Shown in pieces: positions 31,449 through 39,400 of a DNA stretch of 64,000 bases; the first letter of the stretch is position 1, and each line of letters opens with the position of its first letter. Made by a program: the position numbers and the translations under genes. The notes beneath the pieces are model-generated. The model made no database searches. It was not told the DNA's origin and was given only the letters and a program-made list of their open reading frames with translations. Source of the DNA: Yamadazyma tenuis (lineage: Eukaryota > Ascomycota > Pichiomycetes > Serinales > Debaryomycetaceae); contig NC_089465.1 of NCBI RefSeq assembly GCF_029203305.1, positions 1-64,000 of the forward strand, read 5' to 3'.

Positions 31449-31574
31449 TGTGTATTTGAAGTTTGAAACTTTTGCGAATCCAAATGCGAAACCCGAAATC
31501 AGCCTATCTACAATATGCCCATATTATATAAAGTCTGCGAATCTGCCTCAGGTACAATTCCATCCACAACAACT
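31449..31574. promoter_or_regulatory. Divergent promoter, regulator / carboxylesterase
   Basis: Only 126 bp separate the two ATGs. It contains TTGCGAATCC (31473-31482), GCGAAACCCGA (31486-31496, identical to 29423-29433) and TATATAAA (31525-31532). The TATA box lies downstream of the in-frame ATG at 31515, which argues that the esterase starts at 31575. Confidence 0.7.
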
Positions 31575-33197
31575 ATGAAATACGATTACAGGCCTACTGC
31601 TTGCGAAACACAAATACCTGGTTTGGGAAGCGTGAAAGGCTTGGACTATGAGGAACTTGGAGTGGCCCAATACTTGGGAATCCCCTATGCCACCGTACCA
31701 GGCCGCTTTAGAAAATCGGTGTTGAAGGACAAATGGGAAACCGGAGTCCACGACGGAACCCAGCTCGGGCCAATGATCCCGCAGATAAAGCGGTCGTTCT
31801 ACCCGATCCCCATGTTCGATCGGCCCTGGCTCAACATCCCTGGCCAGGATGAGTACGGTCTTAATCTCAATATCAGTGCTCCTAAGAGCGATCAGAAAAT
31901 GCCAGTAATGGTATTTATTCATGGAGGAGCCAACACCTACGGGGCTGGAAATGCGTGTATCTATGACGGACTCCAGCTTGCCAAAATTTCTGTGGACCTC
32001 AAGGAGCCTACTATTGTCATTTCGTTCAATTACCGTTTGGGTGCGGTCGGGTTTTTGGCATCCAAGGACTTACAGAAGTACAACCAGAGTTTTGGTGAAG
32101 ACGGTGTGGGAAACTACGGAGTATCGGACCAGACGAACGTGTTACGCTGGGTCAACAAGTATATCAAGTACTTGGGTGGAGATGAGCTGAGAGTCACTTT
32201 GTTTGGCCAATCTGCCGGAAGTCAGGCTACCCATTTGGCCTTGTTGCAAAACGATGGGTTGTTCTCGAGAGCCATTTTGCAAAGTGGTTTGGCTCCTCTT
32301 TGTGGTATCTTCACCGTCGAACAGTACGATGTAGTGTACCTCAAGTTGCTCAAGAAATTGGGGATTGACACCAATTTACCATGGGAGAAGCGTGTTGCGG
32401 CTCTTTTGGCTGTTGATCAACAAACATTGACTCAAACAAATGAGGACTTGTTTGAAATCCAGTTTGTCACCATGGCGTACACCCAAGATGGGTCGGTGTT
32501 ACCTGAGATCCCTTCGTGGGCAGACGTTGGCAAAGATGCTTCACTGGGGGTAGAGGCCATTATGATCGGAGACTGCGTCAACGAGTGTATTATCTGGAAC
32601 TCGGCCTACAAGCACATGAGTGGTGCTGAGTTTGTCGCGGACTTCAAGAGAAAGTGCAGTTCTATCGAAGTTGCCGAGAAGTTCTTGGAACTCTATGACA
32701 TTAAGTCCACTGACTCGGTGGACGAAACTTATGCCAAGGTCGAGTCTATGACATCGGACGGAATGTACATCTTGCCAAACTACATTTTCTACCAAGCAAA
32801 CCCCAGCTCGTTCGTGTACCATTTTGACCAGAAGTCCCCGTACGATAACGAATGGGGTGGATATGCTCACCATTCTTTAGACAATGTGTACATTTGGGGG
32901 CTTTTGAAGAAGTCTTTGCCGCAAAAACTGTGGGAGTTGTCTGAGCAAATGTCGAAGATTTGGTTGGACTTTGCCAACGGCAAGGCTAACTGGGAAGCAT
33001 ACAAGGAGAACAGAAAGGCGTTTTTGTTTGGTGACGAAGATAGACTTGGAAGATTGGTCAGTGAAGAGGAGGACAGTTCTAGAGCACATAAGTATGGGAT
33101 TTGGAGAGAAATCATTGATGCTGGGTTAGTGGAGGAGTTTGGAAGAGTTTGTGAGGATATCTGTTTGCTCAGAACCCAGGACCATGGATACATATGA
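31575..33197 (+). CDS. Type B carboxylesterase/lipase family protein
   Basis: A 540-residue alpha/beta-hydrolase of the carboxylesterase type B family, hydrolysing ester bonds. Visible features are MVFIHGGAN (oxyanion hole HGG), the nucleophile elbow VTLFGQSAGS (Ser213), an acidic candidate in the SVLPEIP region, and HHSLDNVYIWG carrying the catalytic His (about 433). The ORF opens at 31515, but a TATAAA box lies between that ATG and the next in-frame ATG at 31575, so I take 31575. There is no signal peptide with this start, so the enzyme is probably intracellular. At the GGDE(CTG)RVT segment, where the family usually has a polar residue, CTG (32187) supports CUG=Ser. Substrate unknown. Confidence 0.87.
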   Translation: MKYDYRPTACETQIPGLGSVKGLDYEELGVAQYLGIPYATVPGRFRKSVLKDKWETGVHDGTQLGPMIPQIKRSFYPIPMFDRPWLNIPGQDEYGLNLNISAPKSDQKMPVMVFIHGGANTYGAGNACIYDGLQLAKISVDLKEPTIVISFNYRLGAVGFLASKDLQKYNQSFGEDGVGNYGVSDQTNVLRWVNKYIKYLGGDELRVTLFGQSAGSQATHLALLQNDGLFSRAILQSGLAPLCGIFTVEQYDVVYLKLLKKLGIDTNLPWEKRVAALLAVDQQTLTQTNEDLFEIQFVTMAYTQDGSVLPEIPSWADVGKDASLGVEAIMIGDCVNECIIWNSAYKHMSGAEFVADFKRKCSSIEVAEKFLELYDIKSTDSVDETYAKVESMTSDGMYILPNYIFYQANPSSFVYHFDQKSPYDNEWGGYAHHSLDNVYIWGLLKKSLPQKLWELSEQMSKIWLDFANGKANWEAYKENRKAFLFGDEDRLGRLVSEEEDSSRAHKYGIWREIIDAGLVEEFGRVCEDICLLRTQDHGYI

Positions 33198-33451
33198 TAG
33201 ATCAATAGAGTTAGATATAGAGAAATCAGGTGTAAATATGAATACATCAGAAAACGAGATGTAGATAGAAGTACATTAGAAATCAGATATACGCAGCAAT
33301 ACAGAAAATGAATGTAACGTGCAAGAAGCGATATAGCACATAGGCTCACAAATACAATACATGTCTCAAACCATAGTTTTGTAATAAGCACATCTACTTG
33401 AAACATACACAAGCCATAAAGCATATCCAGTTGTAGCATAGGTTTTTAAAT

Positions 33452-34054
33452 CTAAAACTTCTCAACAGTCTTGTAGAAAGTCTTTCCATGGATGTTGAAA
33501 ACCTTGTTCTCCAACTCACTGGCCTTTCTGGAACCGTCGCCTCCAGCAAGCAAACCAGAACCCCATGGGGAGCCGCCATGAACCTCGGTCAAATTGGTTA
33601 AAAGTGGGAAGGCTTCACCGTATCCCAAAGGCACATAGACCATACCGTGGTGAATAAACGAAGACAACGAGTTGATTATAGTGGCCTCTTGCCCTCCACC
33701 AAGACCTCCAGTGGAAACAAACACTCCAAATGGCTTACCGTACAAGGCACCAGCTGCCCATAAACCACCGGTTTGGTCCCAGAAAGCCTTCCATTGGGCA
33801 GGAACATTACCGTATCTGGTGGGAATTCCAAACAAGAACGCATCGTATTCCTTCAAGGTGTCCACAGACGCAAGTGGTACGTCGGACTTTGGTGGAGCGT
33901 GCATGGCTTTCAACACTTCTTCTGGTAAGGTTTCTTTGATTTGGTAGAGGTCGGCACTTCCACCGGCAGATTGGACACCCTTTTGCACCTCTTGGGCAGC
34001 CGCATATAAGTGACCGTAGGTTGAGTAGTAGATGATAGCGATCTTTGGAGCCAT
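33452..34054 (-). CDS. PST2: Flavodoxin-like NAD(P)H:quinone oxidoreductase (PST2-like)
   Basis: A 200-residue WrbA-type flavodoxin-like protein. The N-terminal [16 protein letters not shown] loop binds FMN phosphate; [21 protein letters not shown] and [12 protein letters not shown] form the flavin/active-site loops, and the [10 protein letters not shown] segment is family-typical. It carries out two-electron reduction of quinones, giving membrane-peripheral antioxidant protection; yeast relatives Pst2/Rfs1/Ycp4 associate with eisosomes. The protein ends shortly after the domain with no CaaX box, unlike the divergent neighbour. The two are clearly tandem-derived paralogues. The symbol is by family resemblance; Pst1/Pst3 would be alternatives. 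Confidence 0.88.
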   Translation of the reverse strand: MAPKIAIIYYSTYGHLYAAAQEVQKGVQSAGGSADLYQIKETLPEEVLKAMHAPPKSDVPLASVDTLKEYDAFLFGIPTRYGNVPAQWKAFWDQTGGLWAAGALYGKPFGVFVSTGGLGGGQEATIINSLSSFIHHGMVYVPLGYGEAFPLLTNLTEVHGGSPWGSGLLAGGDGSRKASELENKVFNIHGKTFYKTVEKF

Positions 34055-34523
34055 TTTAATTTGCTATTGTCGTTGATAAAGTATATGGTGGTTTCGGTGA
34101 GGTTTATATAGTGTGGTTTTGCAGCAATTTGCTGAATAAGCCTTAGTAAAATGAGCTCCGGGCCCGGAAGTGAGAAACGGTTGTGCGGGTCGGATGCCAG
34201 AATAAGCCCAGCAGCAGCGTATGACCCATACACCCATACACCTATAGACCCAAACTTGGATATCTGGACAGCTCGGCAGTCAGACAACATTCCATAAACA
34301 CTCAATCATTCAACACCTCTGCTCCCACCTTACAGGCCACTATGGCCAATTCATCCCATCTAGCTCAATATACGAACATCCAGCCATTCGCAGCTTTTCG
34401 CACTTTACTAATGGATTATTAAGCTTGCTCACACGCCATTCAGTTTTACTAATCTCTCAAATAAACCTCAATCGATACATATATATATATACCGCTTTTC
34501 TCCAGAGTCTACCGCAAATAACT
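34055..34523. promoter_or_regulatory. Divergent promoter with Rap1-like/telomere-like site
   Basis: Shared upstream region of the two flavodoxin-like genes. TGACCCATACACCCATACACC (34222-34242) starts as a 15-nt exact telomeric match and contains ACACCCATACACC (34230-34242), which fits the yeast Rap1 consensus. An ATATATATATATACC tract (34479-34493) is a TATA-like element 30-45 bp before the YCP4 ATG. Confidence 0.65.
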
Positions 34524-35270
34524 ATGAAGGTCGCCGTCATCTACTACTCTACCTACACCCATGTTGAAACCTTGGCCAAGTCCATCCAACTGGGAGTGGA
34601 ATCTGCTGGTGGTCAAGCCGATTTATTCCAAATCGAAGAAACCTTACCCGAAGAGGTCTTGAAAGCCATGTACGCTCCACCAAAGTCCGACGTACCACTT
34701 GCGTCTGTGGACACCTTGAAGGAATACGATGCGTTCTTGTTCGGAATTCCTACTAGATTTGGTAACTTACCTGCCCAATGGAAAGCTTTCTGGGACCAAA
34801 CCGGTGGTTTATGGGCATCTGGAGGGTTATATGGTAAGCCATTCGGGCTCTTCATTTCCACTGCCGGTGCCGGTGGAGGCCAGGAAGCCACCGCCAGAAA
34901 CGCGTTGTCTTCGTTCATTCACCACGGTATGATTTATGTGCCTTTGGGATACGGCGAAGCTTTCCCACTTTTGACCAACTTGGAAGAAGCTCATGGAGGC
35001 TCTCCATGGGGTTCGGGAGCCTTTGCTGGTGGCGATGGTTCCAGACAACCAAGTAAACTTGAGTTGGATATTGCAGCCATTCAAGGTAAGAGTTTTTTCA
35101 CCACTGCTAACAAGCTTGTGGGAACCAGTGAACCTGAACCCACCAAGGAAGCGGTTACCACTGCCACTGCTGATTCCCCCACGGAAAAGCCTGTTGCCAA
35201 GAGAGAAGCACAGCTGAAGCCTGCGGAGGCCGAATCACAATCGACTTGCTCCAAGTGTGTAGTTATGTAA
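34524..35270 (+). CDS. YCP4: Flavodoxin-like quinone reductase with CaaX box
   Basis: A 248-residue WrbA/flavodoxin-like protein: VAVIYYSTYTHVETLA (FMN loop), [33 protein letters not shown], and a [18 protein letters not shown]-terminal domain segment. A 45-residue low-complexity tail ends in CSKCVVM, a CaaX farnesylation motif (C245) with a second Cys nearby for acylation, predicting plasma-membrane attachment as for Ycp4. The frame extends 33 codons upstream through the TATA tract; the ATG at 34524 matches the start of the paralogue. Probable role is quinone reduction protecting membrane lipids from oxidation. Confidence 0.9.
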   Translation: MKVAVIYYSTYTHVETLAKSIQLGVESAGGQADLFQIEETLPEEVLKAMYAPPKSDVPLASVDTLKEYDAFLFGIPTRFGNLPAQWKAFWDQTGGLWASGGLYGKPFGLFISTAGAGGGQEATARNALSSFIHHGMIYVPLGYGEAFPLLTNLEEAHGGSPWGSGAFAGGDGSRQPSKLELDIAAIQGKSFFTTANKLVGTSEPEPTKEAVTTATADSPTEKPVAKREAQLKPAEAESQSTCSKCVVM

Positions 35271-35584
35271 AAGTTAATTGATTAATGGAAGAACCGCCGA
35301 ACAAACAGCGACAACAGAGAAGCATAGAGGATACGGAGTATGCCACAGACGGCAGCCCCGGGTGAGGGTAAAGTTAGTAACAGTTTGAAGGCTTCGTGCT
35401 TGAGTGGTACTTACCATTCAATTCCGGCCAGTGGAATACCTCTCCCATCGCATCATCGCCACCTAATCACCACAGACTCAGGCGTACCGCGTATCGATAC
35501 TGTGACAAAGTCACCTCCAACGCGTCTTTTGGCTAATATAAGTGAATATTCACTAAAAAATAGCCGGATTCCCCAATTGTAACC

Positions 35585-35661
35585 TACTAAAGGGGCCGGA
35601 GCCCCGGAAAACTCCACATTTTGCAAGCTTTTGTAGGTGAAGCCAGGGCTCTACTTTAGTA
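35585..35661 (-). other. Extended RNA-type stem-loop
   Basis: Outer arms TACTAAAG (35661-35654) and CTTTAGTA (35592-35585) are perfect complements. Inner arms GAGCCCTGG (35651-35643) and CCGGGGCTC (35607-35599) pair over 9 bp with one U-G wobble on the minus strand, which would be an A-C mismatch on the plus strand. The strand asymmetry favours a minus-strand RNA. Confidence 0.65.
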
Positions 35662-35724
35662 TCGTACTAACAACTGCGGGCACCGGCTTTAGGAGCTGAT
35701 CATGGATCAACAGTGGTTTTGGAC

Positions 35725-35753
35725 AACTTCGGTGGGTGTATGGGTCAGAACTT
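35725..35753 (-). repeat. 29-nt telomeric match; putative template
   Basis: Minus-strand AAGTTCTGACCCATACACCC then ACCGAAGTT, exact to the 24-bp telomeric unit over 29 nt with AAGTT at both ends. It is flanked by non-telomeric DNA. Confidence 0.9.
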
Positions 35754-36145
35754 ACTTCAAGTATTAGGCTGGGCTCCGAAGAGCATTTGTGAGTAATATC
35801 ACTACGGCAGTTGGGGGCCTGTGAGAAATAACGGGCGATTTCTGGAGACTTGGGGTCGATTTGAATTGCACACTGGCCGTGTGAATTGAATTTGAGGTTT
35901 TTGGTGGACGAGTAGGGCGCGCTATAAAGCCTGTGGTGCAGACACGTACCAGGGAGGTGTTGAAAGATGATGGTAGTGGGTTCGTGTTGGGGGTGGTGGT
36001 GATGGGGCCAGCGACGGTGTCAGCACTGTCGAGTATATAATGTGAAGTTTTACTGGCTCGAGGTAGGTGTTTTTTGTGAGCTTGAGGTTGTATTAGTGGA
36101 GTCGATTTTGCAGCATTTTGGCGCGACTTGGTGTTTGTTTACGGC

Positions 36146-36937
36146 ATGGATCGCAGTGCTACACCTTTAGATGATATTATGCTACAGGGCCCGAAGGGCC
36201 AGAGGAGTGGAGTAGTGGCCCTGGGGAGTACTAAGGGCTACTCTGAGAGTGAGAGTGAAGTGGAGGACAGTGATGTTGAGTTCACACTCTTGGTAGGGAC
36301 GGACTTGAATAACATTAGGCATAAGCACATAGAGCCAATAGAGTACACAGAGCCAATAGAGTACACAGAGCCAATAGAGTACACAGAGCCAATAGAGTAC
36401 ACAGAGCCAATAGAGTACACAGAGCCAATAGAGTACACAGAGCCAATAGATTACACAGAGCCAATAGAGCACGCAGAGCCAATAGAGCACACGAGACCAA
36501 GCGAGTACAAAGAGATAATGGATCACAAAGAGATTATAGAGCACACAGAAAACAACCTCGCCCATACCATAGACATTACGAAAGTTGTACGACTACAGCC
36601 ACAAACAAATGTCCCACATTCCCAAACACCAACACCAACACCAACACCAAACTCGGGCGAGGAATTTCTCACTCAAACGACCTCAATCACCACTTCTTTG
36701 ACCATGAATTCTATGACTACGACTCCCAATACATCTCAGCTCCCTACTGACTCTCTGTTTTCCACGCTGTCGCCCAAGCTCCCCATGCTACGACCATCAC
36801 ATAACACTCCCAGGACCCGGGTCCAAAAGTCTGGTAAACTTTCCGACATCCTCAGCAAAATTAACCCTGGTCCCAGATACAAAATCGGCCTCAGTAAACA
36901 CCATAAAATAGATTCATTACATAGGATTAAAAAGTAA
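36146..36937 (+). CDS. Repeat-containing protein with RAD51AP1-like C-terminal motif
   Basis: A 263-residue, mostly disordered protein. Residues 63-134 are twelve hexapeptide repeats (six EPIEYT, then drifting to EPIEHT, RPSEYK, EIIEHT) encoded by an 18-bp minisatellite. Pro/Thr-rich linker follows. The last 20 residues contain R-YKI-GLSKHHKIDSLH, fitting the spacing GLS[RK]xx[RK][VI]xxLH found at the C-terminus of vertebrate RAD51AP1, where it binds RAD51. I infer a possible recombinase-binding protein; this rests on one short motif. The frame opens from a TTG; the ATG at 36146 is used. A TATATAA lies about 110 bp upstream. It is convergent with DAD1. Confidence 0.6.
   Translation: MDRSATPLDDIMLQGPKGQRSGVVALGSTKGYSESESEVEDSDVEFTLLVGTDLNNIRHKHIEPIEYTEPIEYTEPIEYTEPIEYTEPIEYTEPIEYTEPIDYTEPIEHAEPIEHTRPSEYKEIMDHKEIIEHTENNLAHTIDITKVVRLQPQTNVPHSQTPTPTPTPNSGEEFLTQTTSITTSLTMNSMTTTPNTSQLPTDSLFSTLSPKLPMLRPSHNTPRTRVQKSGKLSDILSKINPGPRYKIGLSKHHKIDSLHRIKK
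36332..36547 (+). repeat. 18-bp minisatellite (EPIEYT)
   Basis: Unit GAGCCAATAGAGTACACA. Six near-identical copies at the 5' side, then progressively diverged copies; all stay in frame. Confidence 0.9.
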
Positions 36938-36973
36938 CTAATAGTACACATTCACACTTAATCCACCACCGAC

Positions 36974-37228
36974 TTAAGCTTCTTGGCTCCCCTGGGTATC
37001 TTGTTGGCCTTCCACCTCATTCTCTTCTTCTGGTTCTTGCTGGCCCAGTTCTTTCTTGAGCCCGCTGTAGAAGTTTGCCCATAGATCGCTAACGTTATCG
37101 AATTCTTTGCTGACTTGGATGGAATTGTGTAATGATCGGTTCAAGGTGTTGAGGTTCAACACAATGGAGTTGATGGAGTTGCTTATCTCCTGGATCAACG
37201 TGTCTCTGTACTTTTCAAAGTCGCTCAT
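36974..37228 (-). CDS. DAD1: DASH/Dam1 complex subunit Dad1
   Basis: An 84-residue protein whose first 62 residues match Dad1: FEKYRDTLIQEISNSINSIV then LNTLNRSLHNSIQV..EFDNVSDLWANFYSGL. Dad1 is part of the ten-subunit DASH complex that couples outer kinetochores to microtubules. Most of it is predicted helix; the tail is acidic (EPEEENEVEGQQ). Just upstream, ACGCGATTTCGCGCGCGAC (37242-37260) offers MCB/SCB-like cell-cycle boxes 14-32 bp before the ATG. Confidence 0.93.
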   Translation of the reverse strand: MSDFEKYRDTLIQEISNSINSIVLNLNTLNRSLHNSIQVSKEFDNVSDLWANFYSGLKKELGQQEPEEENEVEGQQDTQGSQEA

Positions 37229-38530
37229 GGTGAGTTAAACAACGCGATTTCGCGCGCGACTGAAGAACAGAAATGAATCGAATTAAACTAACAGCATATT
37301 ATATAGTGGAGAACAGCCCATCGTCCGACAGCAAAGACCGCCAGGGTCCTAGAGAAGGATTGGCAATAAATTGACAGCTATTGCCCAAAAGCTCGTACAA
37401 ACATTTTACTCTCGAATAGCAGCTCTAATGATCCAAAAGATAACAAGAAGTCAGCAAACACGCAAAAAGCCATAATCCGGGTGAAAAGGTCATACCCGGT
37501 ATAATGTTGAGTGACACAATCCTTGAGAATATTGAGGATCTAGTTTAACATTCCAGAAATATTGATCTACTATCTTATTGTAGTCGCTCGTGATCCGTCC
37601 GTGTATGGTTTGGGCGTTAAGATTGATTTCTTCAACATATAGGTGTTGTCAATGAAGCTGTATCTAATAAGGATCAAGTCCCAAATGATAGGATTAAAAG
37701 CCCAGATTACCTTCGCCTACTAAACCTTTTCCTCAGTTTCAGCCAGGGACTGTTATCAAGTGCAGTTTGTAAAAGCTTCTTCAGATCTGACATGTAATTC
37801 AGAGAGTAGGACTGAATCAGCAGTAAGTGCTTAAGACTAGCCAAATCTCCATCAAAACTGCCCATATTATTCACTGGCGAGAATTGAACTTGTGAGTGAT
37901 TTTCTGGCAGATACTTTGAATTCTCTGGCAAAACGTCCTTTTCTAGCACTGGAAGATGCTTTGACCTTTCTGACAAAACAAGACTCTCTTACCCTGGAAT
38001 ATTTAACTGACATTGGGAGGTGTTGCACATTTCTCTAATTTATGGAATTCTAATACTGATAAGGGTAACTTCCCAAGAATTCCTACATGTTAGAATGGAC
38101 AGCTTTAATGTGCCGACAGCTGCATAATAAATATGAAAAGTAGAGACCCTCACCCTGATTTAACCAACAAGCTCAGAGTCATTGGACAGCGATTTTATTC
38201 AGATAGAGACAGACTTATAGCTGTTAGCATTCATTGCAGTATACATCAATGCTTCTTAAAGAAATTCAATTTAGCGCATCGATTCGTGTGATATAACCAT
38301 AACCTGTAAAATAGATACTAGTGTTCTTTCAAAAAGATGCGCTGGAATAAGAAATTTGTCCGGCAGAGTTTAATGGAAAGTCTAAGAAGCTGATATCCCT
38401 ACGCGTCTCCTCTACTTTGTGTGCACAAAGTATTGGTTGCAAAATTGCGACGGTGTGCATATGCGCACTATGAGTAATATATTTTTTGTAAATTTCTCTC
38501 TGGTGACAAGATAACCTTAGATCATAAAGC
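37229..38530. other. Intergenic region, no supported gene
   Basis: 1.3 kb. An 89-codon minus-strand frame at 37707-37976 begins with TTG and has only an internal ATG (37865), so I do not annotate it. A near-palindrome ACTTTGTGTGCACAAAGT lies at 38412-38429. Nothing else is recognised. Confidence 0.5.
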
Positions 38531-39400
38531 ATGGAAACAGCCCATATGATACTTTCCAGTAATTTTGGCAACCCTTTCAATAGCAGACCCTCACCCACTT
38601 TTGCCTTTGAGAACCAGGTGTTTCCTTTCGCAGACAAGTACGTTATATGTGGAGATTTGAATATCGACACCTGTGAAGCCAGGATAGAATCGTTCGAGTT
38701 GAAGTTGAACCAACACGTTCGTCAGACCATCTACACAATGGCAGGACCGGGATACAAAGTGCGAGAAGTGTGTAACACTACTTCGCAGATGGTGAACCTT
38801 GACTACAGTAAACTTGAAGGTACCTATAAAATCCCCTTTTTTTTCATCTGTGATATGCCGACCACCAAGAGTGAACATTTCAGCCAGTATTACGAGTTGG
38901 AAATGATTTTAGTGACCCCTCGGCGAAAGTACAATGTTAAGGAGTTGGTGAATGTACGGAAACAAACTCGTCCACAAACCCTCTCGATCACCGCAAATTT
39001 TCACAAGCAAGAATTCGTGCTAACAACTCCTAAACTGTTCTACAAAAATCAGACAAATGTCGTCCGATTTGAGTACCCCGGGGAGGTGTATGTGTGTGTG
39101 TTTGTGGTGGAGCGGATCTCTGTATCGGTGACCAATGGAGAAAACTACAGTGTTTCTGCCCGCAAAAAAGTGTACGATGGGACCAAAAGAGAAGTCAGCA
39201 TTCCAGGAAAAGTTCTTAAACAGATGAGTTCAGGATATGTCTCGAAGCTTGCATGCTGCGAACACCAACTCGAAGTGAAAGTCAGCGTTTCTGGAAAGAT
39301 TTGGACTGTTAAATTGTCCATTGACGTGGAAGCAGAAAAACCGGCGTCATTTCCTCCAACATATACTGACATAGAGGAGCTTCCACGTTACGAGCGGTAA
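38531..39400 (+). CDS. Arrestin-like domain protein with PPxY motif
   Basis: A 289-residue, mostly beta-rich protein. An N-terminal half (about 30-150) and C-terminal half (about 155-265) read like the two beta-sandwich lobes of alpha-arrestins (Y.IPFFFICD..., SVTNGENYSVSARKKVYDG, W.VKLSIDV), and the tail holds PPTY (275-278), a PPxY motif that would recruit the Rsp5 ubiquitin ligase. I infer a small ART-like adaptor for ubiquitin-dependent trafficking. It is much shorter than typical yeast ARTs, and the fold assignment is by pattern only. Start ATG at 38531 lies in a normal AT-rich leader. Confidence 0.55.
   Translation: METAHMILSSNFGNPFNSRPSPTFAFENQVFPFADKYVICGDLNIDTCEARIESFELKLNQHVRQTIYTMAGPGYKVREVCNTTSQMVNLDYSKLEGTYKIPFFFICDMPTTKSEHFSQYYELEMILVTPRRKYNVKELVNVRKQTRPQTLSITANFHKQEFVLTTPKLFYKNQTNVVRFEYPGEVYVCVFVVERISVSVTNGENYSVSARKKVYDGTKREVSIPGKVLKQMSSGYVSKLACCEHQLEVKVSVSGKIWTVKLSIDVEAEKPASFPPTYTDIEELPRYER

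Larger units (their letters stand above)
35415..36020 (-). ncRNA. Candidate telomerase RNA (TER1)
   Basis: Proposed from sequence only; ends are approximate. On the minus strand, 35753-35725 is a 29-nt exact telomeric C-strand match that begins and ends AAGTT: one 24-nt repeat plus a 5-nt terminal repeat. K. lactis TER1 has the same plan (25-nt repeat, 30-nt template). A GCTCTTCGGAGC UUCG-type hairpin lies 5' of it (35785-35796). 3' of it are a two-part stem (35661-35585), an AUUUUUUAG Sm-like tract (35561-35553), and GTAAGT (35414-35409) with TACTAAC (35379-35373) and no AG for over 100 nt. This would suit single-step spliceosomal 3'-end formation as known for some yeast TERs. A TATATAA near 36032 could drive it. 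About 600 nt is short for a Candida-type TER. The alternative is an interstitial telomeric repeat. Confidence 0.42.

Noticed and set aside
31515..31574. Upstream in-frame ATG for the carboxylesterase
   Set aside because: A TATATAAA box lies between this ATG and the next one, so the mRNA very likely begins after it.
37707..37976. 89-codon minus-strand frame
   Set aside because: It starts with TTG, with an in-frame stop just upstream; the first ATG leaves only 52 codons, and no family or convincing upstream exon was seen.
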